Below are positions 5,658-8,826 of a DNA stretch of 8,826 nucleotides, one piece after another (the stretch's first letter is position 1; every line of letters begins with the position of its first letter). Source of the stretch: an uncultured Eubacteriales bacterium (GTDB lineage: Bacteria; Bacillota_A; Clostridia; Christensenellales; Aristaeellaceae). A model generated the notes under the pieces. It worked only from the letters and a program-made list of their open reading frames with translations. It was not told the origin of the DNA and ran no database searches. The stretch is from assembly GCA_900321945.1 (NCBI GenBank), contig ONXY01000153.1:1-8826 (forward strand). Reading direction: 5' to 3'. The position numbers and the translations under genes are program-made.

Positions 5658-6530
5658 TTGCAGAGCATGACGGGCGTCGGAACCGGCGGGGCCGCCCGGG
5701 ACGGCTGGGAGGTTACTGCGGAGCTTAAAACAGTGAACCACCGCTTTCTGGACGTGAATCTGCGGCTGCCCAGGAACCTGGCTTTTCTGGAGCCGGTGAC
5801 GCGGGAGAAACTGGCCGCGGCGCTGAAACGGGGACATGTGGAAGTGTTTCTGAACGTCCGGAACACCGAGGGAGGATCCCGGGAAGTTCAGACGGACGTG
5901 AGCCTGGCGAAGGCCTACGCGAAGGCGGCGGCTGAAATCGCGGAGGCCACGGGCATGAAAAGGCATATGACCGTCAGGGAACTGATGGGGCTTGAGGGCG
6001 TCGTAACGCTGGCGGAGCGGGAGATGGACCCCGAACTGGTCCGCGGGCTCTGCGCCGAGGCTCTGGATACAGCCCTTGAACAGCTGAACGCCACGCGCGC
6101 GCGGGAGGGCGTCCATCTCCGGGAGGATCTGAAACTGCACCTGGACGCGGCCGCGCGGCTGAGGGAAGAGATCCTGAAGAGAGCGCCGCAGGTGGTGCAG
6201 GATTACAGAAGCCGCCTGGAGAGCCGGATGGCTCAGCTCGGCGCCTCGGGGGCCGAGCCTCAGCGTCTGGCCCAGGAGGTGGCGCTGATGGCGGACCGTT
6301 GCGCCGTCGACGAGGAGCTTTCCCGTCTGGACAGCCATATCGCACAGATGAACCGCTATCTGAACGCGGAGGAGGAAGTCGGTAAAAAAATGGATTTCCT
6401 GATTCAGGAAATGAACCGGGAAGCGAATACCATCGGGTCCAAGGCCTCGGACGCGGCGATCGCTCAGATGGTCGTGAATCTGAAAAGCGAAATCGAGAAA
6501 ATGAGAGAACAGATCCAGAATGTGGAGTAA
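5658..6530 (+). CDS. yicC: YicC/YloC family endoribonuclease
   Basis: An RNase of the YicC family. E. coli YicC is implicated in small-RNA turnover, and YloC is the Bacillus counterpart. With the TTG start at 5658 the protein is 290 aa, the family's usual length, and begins QSMTGVG, matching the conserved SMTGFG opening. The N-terminal YicC domain continues with ELKTVNHRFLDVNLRLP, a very conserved stretch. The C-terminal DUF1732 part ends with the hallmark GKKMDFLIQEMNREANTIGS and a final EKMREQIQNVE. The in-frame GTG at 5622 would add 12 residues with no family match and overlap the PHP stop, so it was not chosen. It lies 32 bp after the PHP gene and 3 bp before remA, whose ribosome site (GTGGAG) overlaps its last codons. 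The order yicC-remA-gmk-rpoZ-coaBC is the standard Bacillota arrangement. Confidence 0.93.
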   Translation: MQSMTGVGTGGAARDGWEVTAELKTVNHRFLDVNLRLPRNLAFLEPVTREKLAAALKRGHVEVFLNVRNTEGGSREVQTDVSLAKAYAKAAAEIAEATGMKRHMTVRELMGLEGVVTLAEREMDPELVRGLCAEALDTALEQLNATRAREGVHLREDLKLHLDAAARLREEILKRAPQVVQDYRSRLESRMAQLGASGAEPQRLAQEVALMADRCAVDEELSRLDSHIAQMNRYLNAEEEVGKKMDFLIQEMNREANTIGSKASDAAIAQMVVNLKSEIEKMREQIQNVE

Positions 6531-6533
6531 AAA

Positions 6534-6788
6534 ATGCAGCTGGTGAACATCGGATACGGAAACATGGTTGCGGCCGGTCGGGTGGTAGCCGTGGTTTCCC
6601 CGGAAGCCGCGCCGGTACGCCGGATGATTCAGGACGCCAGGGACCGGGGTCATGTCATCGACGCGACCTGCGGCCACAAGACCAAAGCGGTTTTGGTGAT
6701 GGATTCCGAGCATGTGGTTCTGAGCCCTCTGATGCCGGAAACCATCGCGGGAAGAATGAACACCCGAAAGGAGACGGAGCAGGCGTGA
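6534..6788 (+). CDS. remA: RemA-like extracellular matrix regulator (DUF370)
   Basis: A small 84-aa DNA-binding protein. In Bacillus subtilis RemA activates biofilm matrix and osmoprotection genes and forms ring-like oligomers. Hallmarks present: LVNIGYGN (3-10), R16 corresponding to the functionally important R18 of B. subtilis, VVSPEAAPVRRMIQDARDRG (20-39), IDATCG, and VVLSPLMPETIA near the end. Compared with the usual GRRTRA loop this protein has GHKTKA (47-52), so two or three arginines thought to contact DNA are His or Lys. The start is ATG at 6534, 3 bp after yicC. Its TGA overlaps the GTG start of gmk (GTGA, 6785-6788), so the two are translationally coupled. In Clostridia without a Bacillus-type matrix the regulon is unknown. 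Confidence 0.92.
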   Translation: MQLVNIGYGNMVAAGRVVAVVSPEAAPVRRMIQDARDRGHVIDATCGHKTKAVLVMDSEHVVLSPLMPETIAGRMNTRKETEQA

Positions 6789-7387
6789 AGGAAGTCAGAA
6801 AGGGAATGCTTCTGGTTATCTCCGGGCCTTCCGGAACAGGAAAGGGGACGCTGGTGGAGCGCCTGCTGAACAAGGACCCCAGCTTCTGCTTCTCCGTAAG
6901 CGCGACTACCCGGCAGAAAAGAGCGAACGAAATCGAAGACGTTCATTACCACTTTATTTCCGAGGAAGAATATGATAAACTTCTGGAGCAGGACGCCTTT
7001 CTGGAGCACGCCTGCGTTCACGGGCACCGGTACGGGACGCTGAAAAGCGAAGTATACGGCCGGATGGAACGGGGCCAGAACGTGCTGCTGGATATCGATC
7101 CGCAGGGCGCGCGGTCCGTGATGGAAAAGGAACCGGGCGCCGTAAGCGTGTTCATCCTGCCCCCGAGCTACAGCGAACTGAAGGTACGGCTGCACACCAG
7201 GAACACGGAGCAGCCGGAGGAAATCGAACGAAGACTGAACAACGCCCGGGGAGAAATCGCCCAGATGAACCGATACCGCTATCTGATCGTCAACGACGAT
7301 CTTGAGCTGGCATTCGCCCAGCTGCAGGCGGTGGTCCGGGCGGAAAAACAGAATTCCGCGAGATATTTCCCGGAGATCGGGGAATAA
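6785..7387 (+). CDS. gmk: Guanylate kinase
   Basis: Phosphorylates GMP (and dGMP) to GDP with ATP, an essential cytoplasmic step in GTP supply. The P-loop GPSGTGKGT is at 14-22. The GMP-binding part shows S39 and R43/R46 with E49 in SATTRQKRANE, E74 and Y83-G-T, and D105 in LLDIDPQG. The lid and core motifs KVRLHTRN, EEIERRLNNA and YLIVND follow in the usual order. At 200 aa it is of normal length. The segment normally reading TTRxPRxGExxGxxY is unusual here (TTRQKRANEIEDVHY), losing the family Pro and two Gly while keeping the arginines and the Glu. The start is GTG at 6785, overlapping the remA stop, with AAAGGAG (6767-6773) 11 bp upstream. Sits between remA and rpoZ as in most Bacillota. 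Confidence 0.95.
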   Translation: MKEVRKGMLLVISGPSGTGKGTLVERLLNKDPSFCFSVSATTRQKRANEIEDVHYHFISEEEYDKLLEQDAFLEHACVHGHRYGTLKSEVYGRMERGQNVLLDIDPQGARSVMEKEPGAVSVFILPPSYSELKVRLHTRNTEQPEEIERRLNNARGEIAQMNRYRYLIVNDDLELAFAQLQAVVRAEKQNSARYFPEIGE

Positions 7388-7414
7388 CCCGGAAAAAACA
7401 GGAGGGGAAAGACC

Positions 7415-7624
7415 ATGTCCATTGTAGATCCCAGCGTACTTGAACTTCTGAACCATGCCGACAGCCGCTACGCCCTGGTGGTGGAAACAAGCAAGCGGGC
7501 CCGGGAGATCGTCAGCGGCGCGCAGCCCATGATCGCCGCCGAGGGGATGAAGCCCCTGAAAGTCGCGGTGGAAGAAATCAACCGCGGCCTGCTGACCTAT
7601 GAGAAACCCGCTGAAGAGGAGTAA
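7415..7624 (+). CDS. rpoZ: DNA-directed RNA polymerase omega subunit
   Basis: The small subunit that helps RNA polymerase beta-prime fold and assemble; in some bacteria it forms part of the ppGpp site. At 69 aa it is a normal Gram-positive length. Recognisable segments are the opening DPSVLELLNHADSRYALVV, the central SKRAREI helix (26-32) and KVAVEEINRGLLTY near the C-terminus, the conserved KAVxEI-type motif. The start is ATG at 7415 with a strong GGAGGGG (7401-7407) 7 bp upstream, in a 27-bp gap after gmk. Its last codons and stop contain the GAGGAG (7616-7621) that serves coaBC. Placement after gmk confirms the assignment. Confidence 0.92.
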   Translation: MSIVDPSVLELLNHADSRYALVVETSKRAREIVSGAQPMIAAEGMKPLKVAVEEINRGLLTYEKPAEEE

Positions 7625-7628
7625 AAAA

Positions 7629-8826
7629 ATGAACTGGACCGGCAGAGAGATCGTGCTGGGCGTGACGGGAGGCATCGCCGCTTACAAAAGCGCGGAGATC
7701 GTCTCCCGTCTGCGCCGCCTGGGCGCCGGCGTCAGCGTGATCATGACGAAGAACGCGACGGAGTTCATAAGCCCTCTGACGTTCCGGACCCTGAGCGCGA
7801 ACGAGGTGGCGGTGGACACCTTCCGGGCCCCGGAATACTGGAACGTGGAGCATGTCGCTCTCGCGAAGAAGGCGGACGTGTTCGTGATCGCTCCGGCCAC
7901 GGCCAACGTCCTGGCCAAAATGGCGCACGGAATCGCGGACGACATGCTGAGCACCACCGTTCTGGCGACCAAAGCGCCTGTTCTGGCCGCGCCGGCCATG
8001 AACACCGGTATGTGGACAGCGGACGCGACCCGGGAAAACGTACGGATCCTGCGCGAAAGGGGAGTACGGTTTGTCGGCCCGGACAGCGGACGGCTGGCCT
8101 GCGGAGACAGCGGAGCCGGGCGGATGAGCGAGCCGGAAGAAATCGTGGAAGCCATCGGGGAGATCCTGAAGCCGAGGGTCAGCATGGAAGGTCTGAAGGT
8201 GCTGATTACGGCGGGGGCGACCCGGGAAAGGCTGGATCCGGTCCGCTTCCTGACGAACGACAGCAGCGGGAAGATGGGATTCGCTCTCGCGGAGGCCGCG
8301 AGAGACCGGGGAGCGGAGGTGACGGTCGTAAAGGCGTTTACCACCGCAGCGCAGCCCCACGGCGTGAGGACGGTGAACGTTGAATCCACGCAGGATCTGC
8401 TGGAGGCCATGAAGGCGGAGGCGCCGCTGCAGGACGTCATCATTCAGGCTGCCGCGCCGGCGGATTACAGGCCGGTGGACGTGCTGGGAACGAAAATCAA
8501 AAAACAGGAAGGCCAGGAGCTGGTTATCCGGCTGACCGAGACTCCGGACGTGGCCCGGGCAGTCGGCCTGATGAAAAAGGACGGACAGATCCTCGTCGGA
8601 TTCGCGGCGGAAACGGACCATCTGCTGGAGCACGCGAAGGGAAAGCTGAAAAAAAAGAATCTGGATCTGATCGTGGCCAACGATGTGACCCTGCCCGGCG
8701 CCGGTTTCGGGACGGATACGAATATCGCCGCGCTGATTACGGCGGACGGCGTCGAGGAACGCCCGCTCCAGAGCAAAAGGGCGCTGGCGGAGGATATTCT
8801 GGACAGAGTCATGACCCTGAGAAAAT
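7629..8826 (+). CDS. coaBC: Bifunctional phosphopantothenoylcysteine decarboxylase / phosphopantothenate-cysteine ligase CoaBC (3' end beyond window)
   Basis: Catalyses two consecutive CoA steps: CTP-dependent joining of 4'-phosphopantothenate to cysteine (CoaB), then FMN-dependent decarboxylation (CoaC). The reading frame stays open to the window edge with 399 codons visible, so only a few residues and the stop are likely missing. CoaC shows GGIAAYK (14-20), H75, APATAN (88-93), PAMN with N125, and C158 in the flexible lid GRLACGDSGAGRM. These residue numbers coincide with the E. coli Dfp catalytic residues. CoaB starts at about 188 with TAGATRERLDPVRFLTN (N210) and SSGKMG, D279 in PADYRP and K289 in GTKIKK. 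Two segments differ from the common pattern: VKAFTT where VxGPT is usual, and AAPADYR where AAVADYR is usual. The start is ATG at 7629, 4 bp after rpoZ, with its ribosome site inside rpoZ. Confidence 0.94.
   Translation, partial: MNWTGREIVLGVTGGIAAYKSAEIVSRLRRLGAGVSVIMTKNATEFISPLTFRTLSANEVAVDTFRAPEYWNVEHVALAKKADVFVIAPATANVLAKMAHGIADDMLSTTVLATKAPVLAAPAMNTGMWTADATRENVRILRERGVRFVGPDSGRLACGDSGAGRMSEPEEIVEAIGEILKPRVSMEGLKVLITAGATRERLDPVRFLTNDSSGKMGFALAEAARDRGAEVTVVKAFTTAAQPHGVRTVNVESTQDLLEAMKAEAPLQDVIIQAAAPADYRPVDVLGTKIKKQEGQELVIRLTETPDVARAVGLMKKDGQILVGFAAETDHLLEHAKGKLKKKNLDLIVANDVTLPGAGFGTDTNIAALITADGVEERPLQSKRALAEDILDRVMTLRK

Noticed and set aside
6236..6258. Perfect 7-bp hairpin GCTCGGC/GCCGAGC inside yicC
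   Set aside because: It lies in a conserved coding region with a 9-nt GC-rich loop and no T-run; expected by chance at this base composition.
5259..6713. A 484-codon antisense frame across the PHP, yicC and remA genes
   Set aside because: It spans three real genes on the other strand, has low-complexity His/Arg/Leu composition and no domain; a product of codon bias.
6650..8633. Antisense frames of 341 and 351 codons across gmk, rpoZ and coaBC
   Set aside because: These sit over well-conserved genes and show no family motif, so they are shadows.
8..8826. CRISPR arrays, insertion sequences, tRNA or rRNA genes, riboswitches
   Set aside because: No regularly spaced direct repeats, transposase-like proteins, terminal inverted repeats or tRNA-like cloverleaf were seen. 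All gaps except 1019-1142 are shorter than 50 bp.

Overview
The window carries thirteen genes, all on the + strand and tightly packed, in GC-rich DNA. The gene order yicC-remA-gmk-rpoZ-coaBC at the right end is a Bacillota (Firmicutes) signature. RemA, a BirA with an N-terminal helix-turn-helix, and a sensory-type [FeFe]-hydrogenase module together point to an anaerobic, fairly high-GC member of Clostridia, plausibly an uncultured gut or rumen lineage. That last step is inference, and the genus cannot be read from the sequence.

Layout. (1) 8-1018: birA, biotin-protein ligase and repressor. (2) 1019-1142: a non-coding gap with a weak AT-rich candidate promoter. (3) 1143-2371: a dCMP deaminase whose stop overlaps the start of a DUF6062 protein with two matching Cys/His modules. 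(4) 2414-5625: the most interesting block. It has a DRTGG-domain protein, an RsbW-like GHKL ATPase/kinase, a divergent [FeFe]-hydrogenase with ferredoxin clusters and a C-terminal Fe-S domain, a second divergent DRTGG-like protein, and a PHP-domain metallophosphoesterase. (5) 5658-8826: yicC (RNase), remA (DNA-binding regulator), gmk (guanylate kinase), rpoZ (RNA polymerase omega) and coaBC (CoA biosynthesis, running off the window a few residues before its expected end).

How they may work together. The hydrogenase keeps all four H-cluster cysteines, but the proton-relay Cys is Ala, the L2 Glu is Ala, and the L3 Met is Ala. This pattern fits H2- or redox-sensing [FeFe]-hydrogenases rather than efficient catalysts. 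It has no PAS or kinase domain of its own, so the adjacent RsbW-like kinase, DRTGG proteins and PHP enzyme are the natural output candidates. No catalytic hydrogenase subunits (NuoE/NuoF/HydA type), maturases, sigma factor, STAS antagonist or PP2C phosphatase lie in the window. The module sits only about 32 bp upstream of the nucleotide/RNA/CoA housekeeping operon with no visible terminator between them, so read-through is likely. Module types like this recur in Clostridia, but to my knowledge the signal and output are not established.
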